Assembly (NCBI GenBank): GCA_958430865.1
Contig: CAUDNR010000269.1
Coordinates: 27,210-91,209, forward strand
Length of the DNA stretch: 64,000 bases
Reading direction: 5' to 3'
Source of the DNA: Entrophospora sp. SA101
Lineage: Eukaryota; Glomeromycota; Glomeromycetes; Entrophosporales; Entrophosporaceae
Part shown: positions 1 to 11,100 of the stretch, piece after piece
Layout: the number at the start of each line of letters is the position of its first letter
Numbering within the stretch: the stretch's first letter is position 1
The notes under the pieces: model-generated
Database searches by the model: none
What the model was told of the DNA's origin: nothing
What the model saw: only the letters and a program-made list of their open reading frames with translations
Translations under genes and position numbers: made by a program

Positions 1-396
1 ATAATTAATATACACAAATAAATGTGTTTATAATTTATAACTGACCAAGTTATTCCTTTTACCTATTAAATATAATATACACACATAAAAATCAGTAACC
101 TGATAAATGATTTTAATATTATATACAAATTCAATAATTTTTTCCCTTTACCTGCAAATTCATTGTCATCATTGATATCTCATTTGATCCAAAAAAATTG
201 ATAATAAAAATAATCAATTAATATTATTTATGCTCTCTGGATCATGACTAAATTATTCACTTTACCAATTGAATATATACATACATAAAAATTGGTACAA
301 TATTCCTAATAATTCATAAAACAATAAATATATAAATTTATATATATATATATAAATAAGCTATTTAAAAAAAATTTTTTAAGTAATCCTTACATG
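1..396. other. AT-rich flank, no gene seen
   Basis: Extremely AT-rich sequence with TATA runs. I see no coding segment or RNA gene. Confidence 0.5.
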
Positions 397-820
397 TGTT
401 ACCAGAATTAAACGATAACGAAGATATTTTGGCCGAATCCTTAATTTCGGGTCAATTCAAATTTTATTTCTATTTTTATTTTTTTCCTATTTTTATTAAT
501 TCTATTTATATTTATTATCATCTGAACGTTTCGCGTATTTAATTATTATCAATTAGTTCGTATTTATTTAACTTTATTTAGTTAGTAGATATTAGTATTA
601 GTGACGATGATCCCAGGGTGGGCGAAAGCATCCAACCTGGGCTAATATGTAAATGAATATGTATTTAAAGAACTTGATTTCGACCTAATGTAAAGTAACT
701 TTCTAACAAGTTAATTAGTTTCGACTAAATAAACTAAATAAAATAGTAATATTTTGTTTAAACAAACTCTTATCTTCCTTAACCAAAATTATTCGCTAAT
801 ACCAAATTTAATCGGTGACA
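397..820 (+). repeat. Putative 5' LTR of Ty3-like element
   Basis: The segment begins TGTTAC and ends GTGACA, near-perfect short inverted ends as in LTRs. Three bases after its end, at 824, comes TGGTGCGGGTTGTGTGG, which starts with TGG as a tRNA-primed primer-binding site would. Decayed gag and protease sequence follows downstream, which supports the call. No 3' LTR is visible because the element is interrupted at 2248. The exact left border is inferred from the TG...CA rule only. Confidence 0.45.
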
Positions 821-1119
821 ACTTGGTGCGGGTTGTGTGGAAATTTACACCAAGGAAGATAAACTATAATCAAAATTCTGCGGAATTCTTTTTAACAGCA
901 TAATTTTATTCTATTTGAATTATTTTTAATTCCTTTATTTTTTTTTTTTTTTTACATTTTCAATTTTTTTATTTTTTTTTATTTTTATTTTATTACCTTG
1001 CAAGGTAGCTTTTATTTTTTTCATTCTATTATCTTTTGGGGTTAATTATTTTATCTCTTATTTTTATTTTTATTCTTACCTTACGAGGTTACCCCTTATC
1101 AAAAAAATTCTCCAAGGGA

Positions 1120-2180
1120 TGAATCCAGGAATTAATCAATCATTGCAAGGGTTAATTGATCAACTGGTTAACCTGATAAGAATAAACAATAATAATGTCC
1201 AGCAAAGTCCAAGGACTCAAATGGTGAAAACTGTTTGCCGGTAACATGTTACAATTGCAAACAATAAGGACACATAAAACCGAATTGTCCACAACTCTCT
1301 AATGGTAAAAATGGCAGCAATAACAATGGTGGAAACATAGGAGTCAGATGTTATCGCTGCCAGGAATCAGGACACTACAGCAAAGACTGTCCACAAAACA
1401 ATAATGGTAATAATAGAGGAAACAACAACAGTAGTAGCCGTAACAATAATAGGAACAATAATAATAATAATAGTAGCAATAATAATAATAATAATGCAAC
1501 AAGAAACAATAACAATAATCGGAATACCAATAATAATCCTCAGCAACAATCAATGTTGGCAGACATGGCTGTAGGAAACACAGTAAAGTTAATGTTACCT
1601 GTAGAAACAAAGAAACAAAAGACTAACGAAGAAGAAACAGGAGTAGCAATAAATATACAATCAGATGGAAGTGACTCGGGATGAAGAAAGGAACCTAAAC
1701 CACAAAATAATGAAGGTCTAAAAGAAGAAAGAAAAAGACTACGAAGAGAACACCCAGGAAAAAGAGAAATGCAGTACACCCTCCAATTTCGAATTTGATA
1801 CAACCATACTCAGTAGTAACTGGCATCAAAAAGCAGAAAACTGATATTACCTTCGGGCAATTATTCCAAGCAGTACCAAAGTTGAGATCGGAATTGTCTA
1901 GGAGTTTACAAGAAGAACTAAGTATACACCACAGACTGAACGACTAAATGCTGACATAAGATCAACTGCAATGTACTGCAAAGCAAGTATCAATGGAAGA
2001 AGCTTTCCTATAATCATAGATAGTGGGGCAGCAGGAAGTATTATCTCTAAAGGACTGTTAGATAAACTAGGAGTAAAAAATCATCAGTTATAATCATCTA
2101 TGTAAATGGACAAAAAACTTCACCTTTGCGAGAAGTAGATGACTTGCCACCAACTATAGGAGGAAATCACAATTCCATTA
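1120..2180 (+). pseudogene. Decayed gag-protease of LTR retrotransposon
   Basis: Three plus-strand frames carry gag-pol pieces. Two CCHC zinc knuckles lie at about 1245-1400: one CYNCKQ-stop-GHIKPNC, the second intact (CYRCQESGHYSKDC). An Asn/Gly-rich spacer follows, then a stop. A shifted frame contains TFGQLFQAVPKLRSELSRSL, typical of Ty3/gypsy linkers. About 1965-2080 encodes FPIIIDSGAAGSIISKGLLD, whose DSGA is the retroviral-type aspartic protease motif. In-frame stops and frame changes show the copy is dead. Reverse transcriptase and integrase are absent; the sequence is cut at 2248 by another element. Nucleocapsid and protease roles are family knowledge. Confidence 0.75.
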
Positions 2181-2247
2181 TCAGCAATCGTAACAGAATT
2201 ATTTATTATCAATTGAATTCGTGTTATGTTCACTTATTTAATTATTA

Positions 2248-2960
2248 TTAAGGGTAGGGGGAATCACGTGTTAATGTAATAATAAATCATGGCTCAATTT
2301 TTTTTGCCTGCCGGGTACAATATTGATCAATATTTTTATGAAATATTATACATTAAAATTTCCTATAATAAAAAATTAAAAAAAAAAAAATTATATATAT
2401 GTATATATTTATTTATTTATAAATAATAATCCCAAGAATGAGAATATATCATTTCTTCGGCACCCTCAGCAATATCTATAATTAATGACTTATACCAACT
2501 GACCATTTTTGAATTCTAAAAATAAAATAAAATAAGAAGCCTTTGCGTAGAAATAATTACTAGTAGATAACAATTTATCAAATATTTATTGAACTTTATT
2601 ATTTTATGAGGATTTTTTGCCAAATAAGTATATTATAGAATGTGTAACTTTTACTAGGAAATGAGCAGGTGCTTACTAAGAAATGAGCAAGTGTTTACTA
2701 TGGAAGAAGTTATGTTTATTTTGAAACGCGTTAAGTTTTTTGAAGAAATTTACAAATTTTTATTAAGAAGTTTTGCTTGAAGTACTTTCAAATAGTTAAG
2801 AAACACCAAAATTAGATATAAATAATTTTGAAGTTGTTTCAACGTGTCTTGCCGTAGTTTTACTTTTAAGACAATTACTAATTTGGGAAAACTCGAATTT
2901 TTGAAAAAATTGAGCCCCGGATTTACTATTAAATTAACACGTGATTCCCCCTACCCTTAA
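2248..2960. mobile_element. TTAA-flanked inverted-repeat element (713 bp)
   Basis: Terminal inverted repeats start GGGTAGGGGGAATCACGTG at 2252 and close with the complementary sequence at 2939-2956. Similarity extends inward about 50 bases, to GGCTCAATTTTTT. TTAA lies directly outside both ends, as in piggyBac-type insertions. No transposase is seen; the core holds a short imperfect tandem repeat (ACTAGGAAATGAGCAGGTGC-like, near 2650-2710). It interrupts the decayed LTR retrotransposon, so it is younger. Family assignment rests only on TTAA. Confidence 0.7.
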
Positions 2961-3207
2961 CTGATAATAATTCACTGATTTTTATAATTTATAATATTTA
3001 TTATTTTTTTTTAATATAAAAGATTTACTATAAAGTATTGGTTGAATGAGCATGTAAGAAAAAATCTTGTTACACAAAATTTTTGGTTCGTTGAATACTA
3101 ATAGATTTGGCCCCTATTAAACCTAACCAACCTTTTGATGTGTATAATAATTTTTATAACTATGTAATATTTCAAATAATAAAATTTTTTATTGCGGGGC
3201 TTGTAAT

Positions 3208-3527
3208 TTAAACCGTAGATTCTATTTCGTTCGTTCCTTTATATTTTCCTTCGCCTGGACCATATGCTTCACCATCATAAAAAGTTTTTACCTATATAAA
3301 AAAATATTTTCGAAAAACTTCATTACTTTAAGAAGTGTGTTTTGATCTACCTGATTCATATAAACTTTTTGGTTTACGAATCATCAAATCTTCTCTATTA
3401 TTCAATTTAAGTTTTTTAAGTTCTGAATACACATGATCAATTGATTCACACAACTTTTGTTCACGATTAAGAAGAACAACAACGTTGTTATTAAAACAAA
3501 TATCAATGTTCGTAAATGTTTATTCAT
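3208..3527 (-). pseudogene. Small two-exon gene remnant, unknown
   Basis: A 28-codon minus-strand segment (3208-3291) reads VKTFYDGEAYGPGEGKYKG and ends in a stop, with a good acceptor before it. Upstream, ATG at about 3525-3527 starts MNKHLRTLIFVLITTLLFFL, a signal-anchor-like stretch. A different frame of the same region reads NREQKLCESIDHVYSELKKL up to a donor at 3350. The frames do not join without a one-base change, so I call it broken. I do not recognise the family. A real gene with an unseen small intron is possible. Confidence 0.3.
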
Positions 3528-4605
3528 GATTGAATATTTCCTTATTTCTGTGTGTATAGAATGTGTTGATTATATAATAAACGACTTTCAAATTTAATGT
3601 TAATGTTTTTAGTGCATCAAAATAATTCTTAAAACAGACCAGTTTCGGGCGGATTAAGTGTTAACCTGAAATTTGGATCGGTCTCTGATCTGATATTACA
3701 TTTGCATTAATTAATACTAAGAAAGTAAGCAATATGCATATGAAAATTTATATTCTAATTAAAGATTTTATTTTGAGATGATAAGATTTAGATAAGTTTA
3801 AATGAATTTTTTGTGTTTATCACATAAGATTTGTTCCCCAAATTTTATTAATTAAATATAAATAAAAAAACAGTTATACTACTAGTTAATATACATGTCG
3901 TTAAAATGAAAGCAATGCTTGTGATGTTGTGCGTGACGTAAAGACACAATCTTGTGATCCAAGGCGTAATTCATGACTCAGGAGGTAATTTATGACGCAA
4001 GACGTGATTCAAGACACAAAACAAATTCGTAATGTGTGTATGAATTAATTCAAACTTTTAGCCACATGTAAACTTTTTATTTATTACATGGAAACTTTAG
4101 AGGGGTTTGAATGTAACATAATCAGAAAATTCTTAATTGTCATGAAACATGCTTGCGCCACGAATTGGGTCTTACATCTTTATAAGTTATAAATAATTTT
4201 GACCACAAGTATAATTGGTACAACTCAATAAAACTCGAAACCGGACCAAAAATTTTCGGGCTCCCGGGCCATTCGGAATTTTAATTATTCTTATTCTATA
4301 TTCTTAATATTTTTTAATATTAATATTAAGGGTAGAGTATACGTTACAATTTTTTCGAGACAAAGTTAAAAGTGGTGTGGTTAACAAACAACCTTTGAAT
4401 ATTAATTAAAAAACATTTTTATGACCATATAAATATGTTAGAATGATAAAATATTTCAATATTTACTAAAAAAAAAATTTGCTAATTCTGATAACTATTT
4501 GATGATATTTTGGCACCCACATAATATTACATATGACGGTTAAGTTTTCTTATACCACAAGGATTTTTTTGTAGAAGACAATCTTTTTAAGGAAATATTT
4601 TTCTA

Positions 4606-5245
4606 CTAATAAACTAATTCTCCGCGTTCATATCTAGTAGCTATTGAATTGCTAGAATCTTCTGCATATTCAGGAATTTGAGGTAAGCCTTGTTCTTTTA
4701 CATCTTTGTTTTTTTTTACCTTCAAAATATGTAAACATTTATTTGTAAAAAGAAATAATAATAATTTAGTCAATTGGCCATGAATTAGACAACAACACTA
4801 CTCGTTTGTTATAATTTAATATTTTAACAAATAAATAAATATTAGTTAATGATAATAATTGGTAAATAATAATAAAGCTTTCACCAATTACCTCTTTGTA
4901 TATATATATGTACCGTATAGTCCCGAAATATAGCACTCCTATTTTAAAATTATTTGTTACACGATATAAATGAAGGATGCTATCTTTCGAGACTATACGG
5001 TACGGTATATACTTGCAATAAAAATTTTACCTGAAACGTAATTTTTTCCTATCTGTCAAACAATATTAACTGTTGATTGAAACATTTCACAAACACCAAA
5101 AAGTTCATCATCAAGAATATGACCTTCTATAATTAATATATTAAAAACACTGATGATAACTTACCAAATCAATTTAGATGCCCAATATGAGTCAATTCCT
5201 GATGGTATATAACACTCCTGGTTTATTCCTTACTCAACCCTGGAA
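4606..5245 (-). pseudogene. Exon fragments of unknown minus-strand gene
   Basis: Three minus-strand pieces look like exons. About 5175-5240 reads QECYIPSGIDSYWASKLI before a GTAAGT donor. About 5060-5135 reads GHILDDELFGVCEMFQSTVN between an acceptor and a stop. A 38-codon terminal exon, 4606-4719, reads DVKEQGLPQIPEYAEDSSNS and ends ERGELVY-stop. An inverted-repeat element (4910-5003) sits in the intron between the last two. I do not recognise the protein; the stop in the middle piece suggests decay, but small exons may be missed. Confidence 0.3.
4910..5003. mobile_element. Short MITE-like inverted repeat (94 bp)
   Basis: Two 26-base arms (4910-4935 and 4978-5003) are inverted copies with two differences. 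Each starts GTACCGTATAGTC and continues CGAAA-ATAGCA. The loop is about 42 bases. There is no coding capacity; this is typical of a small non-autonomous DNA transposon. The target duplication is unclear because the flank is a TA repeat. Confidence 0.6.
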
Positions 5246-5350
5246 ACTTAAAAATTTTGATCCAACCGGATGGTTGATTCTGAAAAATTAGACGGTGTAA
5301 AAGTTTTCTGGAATGCAAAATGTGGTAAATTTTTATATATTCTATCAGAT
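5225..5350 (+). pseudogene. ATP-dependent DNA ligase-like motif I remnant
   Basis: One frame reads PWKLKNFDPTGW. The next frame continues with VDSEKLDGVKVFWNAKCGKF. Joined across a one-base shift this resembles the adenylation site of ATP-dependent DNA ligases, where the Lys of EKxDGxR accepts AMP (here EKLDGVK, with Lys replacing Arg). The rest of the nucleotidyl-transferase domain is not recognisable, and the sequence runs into low-complexity GATGATG repeats. I call it a dead fragment; origin by retrotransposition or decay is unknown. Confidence 0.5.
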
Positions 5351-5690
5351 TATTTGTTTTTTAAAATTCTATTATCATGGTTGATGATGATGGTGGTGAT
5401 GATGATGATGGGTTGATGGGGTTTCGAATTATTCGTAATACAATTCAATCTTAATTCGAATTATTCACAGCTTGATGCAACAGATTCTATATTTGTTGTT
5501 GTTGTTATTGTTAAGGGATTTTAACTATTTGTAAAATTATAGATAAGATAATATAAATTACAATAGTTATAGTTATATTCATAATCTATATTACTACTAT
5601 TAAAAAAAATGTCATTATCACTATATACAAGGAATATTTTTAATTGGATTGGATTGGCAATGTGCATATTAGTTTTATTCGAATTGTTTT

Positions 5691-5710
5691 TTATTATTAT
5701 TATTATTATA

Positions 5711-5757
<47 letters not shown>
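5691..5757. repeat. TTA trinucleotide microsatellite
   Basis: A run of about 20 TTA/ATT units. It yields spurious Leu-rich or Tyr-rich reading frames that should not be taken as genes. Confidence 0.9.
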
Positions 5758-5759
<2 letters not shown>

Positions 5760-5966
5760 TTTATTCGAATTATTAATTTTACTTTATTCGAATTTCCTTA
5801 AATTTTATGAATTATTAATACTAAATACGCTATTATTAATTTTGAAACTATTACTACGGTTGATCATTATTATCATTGTCGTCGCCACATCATCATCGCG
5901 TTACCATTTTTAGTTGTTTTTGAATCACGTACTTTTTTATTATTTGGATTTACCAATTCCGCTCAT

Positions 5967-6113
5967 CTATAGTTTCAAGTCCTCATAAACAACGTGTCTT
6001 ACATATCTTGTAATAGAAGGTTCAACTTGAAATCCAATATTTTCAACTCTTTATATGTATTGATTGGTATTTGAAGAAGTAAATGTACCAATAAATATCA
6101 CTATATCTTTCAT
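5967..6113 (-). pseudogene. BRCT-like fragment with in-frame stop
   Basis: The minus strand reads MKDIVIFIGTFTSSNTNQYI, a stop, then RVENIGFQVEPSITRYVRHV and VYEDLKL-stop. The pattern (FxGTF at the start, a helix, GFxVxPSITxxVxHxVYEDL at the end) is that of a BRCT domain as found at the end of DNA ligases and related repair proteins. The in-frame TAA sits where Lys or Gln would be expected, so it is most likely a pseudogene. It lies about 600 bp from a ligase-like motif on the opposite strand. Confidence 0.4.
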
Positions 6114-6245
6114 TTTCTTGCTCTAAAAATTAGTACGAGAGAGTCAGTAAACTTTTTAAAAAATAAATTAAACACGCAAACTAACAAGTTTATGTTTTTT
6201 TTATTTAATAAAATTTAGCCAATTAAAAACAAAATGTTAAAGAAT

Positions 6246-7769
6246 TTATTTGATAATTTGAATTGTCAATTCACCCTTTTCGCCATTATTATGATTAACT
6301 AATAAAGGACTTAATTTTTGATATACATGTTTTAACACAATTTGTTCATTTGCCTCTGGTTTAATTTGTATACACATTGTACCAATCAATTGTCCATATG
6401 AATTTTGCCAAAAATGAACTGAAGTAAGTGATAATATATTTGTATCAAGTTTTACCTATAAACAAATTAATATATATAAATATAAAGATTATACTTATCA
6501 ATCAATCAATCAATTGATTTGAAATTACCTCTCTCAAATAATCTTCTAAATACATTGATATTGAATCAGGAGTTGTTTGTAATAGTATTTTTCCTAATGA
6601 TGTTGCAATAGGACAAGCTAAATAAAACATAAGCATTGATTCTATTATTGATACAACTTTATCCAACCATCCTAAGTGTTGACTTAAAAAAAAATTAAAA
6701 TAAATAAATAAATATATATATATTAATGTACAAATATGTATAAACGTTTATAGTACTTTTTTTCCATAAGTTTTCCAACTATAATTACACTTATTCCACA
6801 TATCAACACTGTTAAAGTGAATAAATTATTGAATATTATTAATGATATACCATCATCTTCCTTATCATTATTATTATTAAAATATGATGTTGAACTTATT
6901 CTTCCCTTTATGAATGATGATTTCCATACTATTTGTTATTCAATAAAAAATTTTTTTTTCTTTTTGTTAATTAGAATGATTTAATTAATATAAAAGATAA
7001 TAAAAACAATTTATATACATAATTACTTAAACTAACATATACAAAATCCTTTGTGATTTCGATAATTAATTGCTGATATTAAAGTTACTCCAAGTGCTAA
7101 TATAACCCAATATAATGGAAATACAAAACTATGTAGGAATTATATAGTTAGTTCATAATCAATTAAAAATGTATAGCCAAATAAATATATATCATGTAAA
7201 AATATTTATTAATGTACTTATGATCATAATGTTCCTCACTTGTCTCCAGTAATAGATGTTCTAAGCCTTCTTTTAATATATATAAGGCAACAAATAATAA
7301 ATATAAAATATTTATAAATCCAAATAATATTTCATATCTTTGAACTCTAATAATAGTAAAACAATAAAAATGATTATTAGCTATAAATAATAATAATAAG
7401 TCAAATTTCTTAAAAATAAATTTATTTACCCAAAAGGATTTTTAATTGTTGGTTCTCTTAACGATCTATAAGTAATTAAAACTGTTGAAATAAAAATTGT
7501 GAATATTCCCATGGCATCAAATATTACTAAATAAGCAAAGCCTGTTAAAGCTAATAAAAAAAAGTTTTAATTTTATAAAATAAAGAATCAAATAACCTTT
7601 CTTTTAAATAGTGATATAATAGTAATAATGATAAAATTTTACCTAATCCATTCCCCCATTGACCTTTTAACCATAAAAATATTCCCAACAGCAAATGTAT
7701 TACCCCCCATGTGAATAATGTTTTTTGTGATGGAGGTAATGAGGAAAATATATATGAAATGGAATGCAT
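6246..7769 (-). CDS. CDF zinc-transport subunit, ZnT6/Zrg17-like
   Basis: Seven exons join in frame to 332 aa: 7643-7769, 7430-7550, 7218-7346, 7043-7128, 6757-6928, 6529-6682 and 6246-6455, all with GT-AG introns. About six hydrophobic segments are followed by a cytosolic tail. NPFGVQRYEILFGFINILYL matches the CDF stretch after TM2. The tail SVHFWQNSYGQLIGTMCIQI then PEANEQIVLKHVYQKL closely resembles the C-terminal domain of ZnT6 and fungal Zrg17. The TM2 metal motif HxxxD reads LVIFD and the TM5 motif reads LIIFN, so key ligands are missing. In the family this marks the non-catalytic partner of an ER/Golgi heteromeric Zn transporter (Zrg17 with Msc2; ZnT6 with ZnT5). Start is the only ATG before TM1. 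The 9.15-kb repeat begins inside intron 1. Confidence 0.88.
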
Positions 7770-8029
7770 TATTATTAATCATCAGTTAGTTTGATTATTA
7801 GTTAGTATTGATTAATTGGTTAGTATTATTGGTTCAATGACTCGAGAAAAACGCGCAGTTGCATCAACTTCAAAAAACCCGTGCAAAGAGTTTTTGCCTT
7901 TTTAGTAGCGTTGGTCATCATTTTCTCTAAATTGAACCAATCAATTGATTGGCAGATAATAAATTCATCTAAATTATGAACTAATGAATGGGATTCATTA
8001 TTAATTACAAATAATAAATAATTAATGGT

Positions 8030-8422
8030 TTGAAAAGAACAACAACAACTCTTTACGTTAGTAAATATGTCTTACACTTTCATGAACACGATGTGGCTGG
8101 GTACGTTGAAAGATATGGACATGATGGTGGTAGGATCCTGGGGAATTCCATAACGTTGAATGATATAGTCTTCACGTATATCTCTTTGAGGATCTTATTC
8201 CGTTATAGTAGTACTTACAAGGTTTGGTTTCCTGCTGATTGTTTTGTTAAGTCGAAAAACAAAAACAAAAACATTTATTTATATTATTCACAAATATTTG
8301 ATTGGTCTTTTGTAGAATTTGAAGATAGAACAAATATGCAGAGGTGTTTATAATGAATATCATGGTGCCAATGTTGAAGGCCATAGATTAAGATATTCAA
8401 TCATCTAGGAACAACTCCATCA
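8030..8422 (+). pseudogene. RRM (SR-protein-like) pseudogene, copy 1
   Basis: The frame from 8030 reads TTTTLYVSKYVLHFHEHDVA then GYVERYG, like the start of an RNA-recognition motif (RNP2 LYV...; DVAxYFERYG). After a non-RRM stretch, FVEFEDRTNMQR matches RNP1 (FVEF). A shifted frame at about 8350 gives YNEYHGANVEGHRLR, the end of an RRM. No in-frame ATG precedes the first piece, and the last two pieces are in different frames. It is therefore a decayed RRM gene of SR-protein type. An intron between 8128 and 8310 is possible but does not repair the later frameshift. Confidence 0.6.
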
Positions 8423-9961
8423 CCACCTCATTGTACAATAGAAAATTATTACCCGTGATAAAAAAATATTATTTATATATTTTGAATTCAATCATCATCG
8501 TCAAACTCTACTGTTAACACAAGAACTAAACCAAAGCTAGAAAAAACATTAATTCAGAAACAGCTACTGGAGACAATATTAATAAATAATGTTAATAATA
8601 TAATCTTGATGCTGTGACAAATATTAAGGATGTTTTAAGTGCAGGCAAATATAAATTGCCTGCGCAATTATTAGAGAAATATCATGTAGATGATGATTTT
8701 AAAACTGGTTCATGTCAAAAAAAAATAGATCAAATGATAGTAATGATAATCTACAAAAGTAATCATTACTATAAATAAGAATTAATATTTGGCCATCTTG
8801 TCAATTTTATCACCAAGAAATAATGTTAATGAAAAGAATGTAATAATTATCTTTTTGCAAGTCTTGAAAATTATCAAATGGTTTATTGATTTCCAAAACT
8901 GAGCTTAATACTAACCAAAATAGCTTTTTTTCACCATTTCATATTTTTTAAAAATACGCATTTTTTATTTCTAGTTCTTGTTCATTTACTTCCTGATCCT
9001 AACTTATTTTCTGTAGGCATAGTACCATTAAATGTGCTTACAGACTCATTTAAGTGCAAGAAAGAGGCAGTAATCAAGAGCTAAAGTAAATTCTTCAACT
9101 AATTAATTGACAAGCACCAAATTATTGTGAGTTTCTTATAATTAACCAACAAAAGTAGCCTTTTAAGCCATAATTGTTAATCAACCAAAATGATGCCTTG
9201 CAATATCAAGAATCAAAAAGTTTACTTCAAAACATTATAATTCAGCTTTAAGAATAAAATAAAAAAGATAAATAATTATAATGAATAAATTTTTATATAG
9301 TCGATTCTTTAATCAATATTGTTAGTAGTAATTAATGGACAGTAATTCCAATTAATTAATAATGAAATTTTTATTCATCTTTGTTAACATTTTAGAGAAA
9401 AGAATTAAATCAAGATTGTTTAACAAATTATCATTACTTGTATAACTTTTTGAGAGCTTTTATATTTGGCAATCTTTTCATCTAATATTTCTAATATTCT
9501 ATTTATTATATGATATGCATCTGGATGTGATTTATGTACTTGTTACGAATCACTACCACCACTGCCATCATTATTAAAATCAGCTTCCATGTTGTTTGAT
9601 GTTAGAAAATTTCTAATAATCTTTTTATTATTTTTTCAGCAAAATCATAAACTCTTCACTACAGTCATACCTCTTTTATATCCCCCTTATTTATATCCTA
9701 ACCTTGATTAAATCCCACAAATAACAGTTACATTATTTGTAATAAACAATTTTCTTATTATAATAATACACTTCCTGGTGATAAAATAGTTTATTTAAAA
9801 TTTTCTCTAACAAGATTAAAATTGCATAGTTTAAAGAGCAATTTTATCTCTGGTGATTGATTCATTGTGATTCAGCAATAAAAGAAATTTCTGCATTCTT
9901 TGTTTTCTCCTTTTATCACTTTTAATCTTCAAAGTTAAAACTGTGCCAAATCTTGTCTTAC

Positions 9962-10220
9962 ATAAAGGTTGTTCTACGTACCAATATTGATCAACTTATG
10001 TTGCTTCAACACAGGCACTAAAGACAGCTCAAGCATGTTCTTATTTTATTATTAATTTACTATTACATGTAGTTAACTAAATTCAAAGCCAAAATTCAAA
10101 AAACATAGAGTTAACACAACTCATATGTATGTAAAAGTTCCTCTACATACCAATACTGACCTGCCTATGTGTGTTTCAAATTCAAGCACCAAAGACAAAT
10201 CGAATGCATTTTGATTTTAT
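9962..10220. repeat. Imperfect ~90-bp direct repeat
   Basis: Two units, about 9962-10050 and 10126-10220, align over their length: AAGGTTGTTCTACGTACCAA versus AAAGTTCCTCTACATACCAA, then CAGGCACTAAAGACAGCTC versus CAAGCACCAAAGACAAATC. This looks like an old local duplication. No function is apparent. Confidence 0.6.
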
Positions 10221-10842
10221 GAAATGTAACAATAAAAGAAGAAATATTAGTAATAGTTTTAATTTGTAAAAAAAAGAATGTGCATTTTATTTTGAAAGAA
10301 AGTACATAGAAAAATTTTCATTCTTCAACAGATTGCTATCTCTTAAGTCTAATTCATTGTACTGCGGTTTTGGTATATCCTACAATACATGAATTAATTA
10401 ATAAAAAATCTTTAATATATCCAAGCAAAGGGAATTGGAGCAGTCATCATAGATACTTTGTATTTGCATCATTTTTTGATTTTAAGATTCAAAATGGCGA
10501 ATTTTATTTATAATTTAAGTTTTAATGTTAAATTTATTAGTTCATGTTGTAAATAGTCTATTGAATTCTCATATAAATTGTTTATTAATAAAGAATGGAT
10601 GGATGAAATCTATAGATTTTTAATATGGAAGAAACACATATATATTACTATTATACTTTTGCACATTTAAAATATAATCCACCTCTGAGAATCCAGGTCT
10701 TAAATGATATTCTAGTTTATTATGAAACCACTACTAATTTTTTACCTATATAAATAATATTTACAGGTATTATTATAATTTATTATTAAAAATTTTGTTT
10801 AAAAAAAAATTGAATAAATGAATTAATTAATTAATTTAATTA

Positions 10843-10888
10843 ATGAATGAATGAATGAATGAATGAATGAATGAATGGATGAATGGAT
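10843..10888. repeat. GAAT tetranucleotide microsatellite
   Basis: About ten GAAT/GAATG units followed by GGAT variants. The identical tract, with the same unit number, occurs at 46799-46844. Confidence 0.9.
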
Positions 10889-11100
10889 ATATAATGTTAT
10901 AATGATAATAATAATAAAGTTTCTTAAAAAGATTATTAATTTTTTCTAATCGAATAAATTTAAATATAAATTTGAGTTTTATGATAATCAATTAATTAAA
11001 AATACAATAATAAAATAAATGAAAGTATTAAAAAATATTATTAAAAAAATTATAAAAAAATTATTTTTGGTTGTTTATTTAAATAATAAAAAATGACACC

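Larger units (their letters stand above)
8423..11100. other. Gene-poor AT-rich interval, copy 1
   Basis: No convincing gene. It contains an imperfect direct repeat of about 90 bp (9962-10050 versus 10126-10220; shared TCTAC-TACCAATA-TGA and GCAC-AAAGACA blocks) and a GAAT microsatellite (about 10843-10888). Duplicated at 44379-47056. Confidence 0.5.

Noticed and set aside
1344..1803. Minus-strand Tyr/Ile-rich open frames
   Set aside because: They are the opposite strand of the gag Asn-rich stretch and zinc knuckle.
5644..5913. Leu-rich 89-aa frame
   Set aside because: Produced by the TTA microsatellite; it has no known domain.
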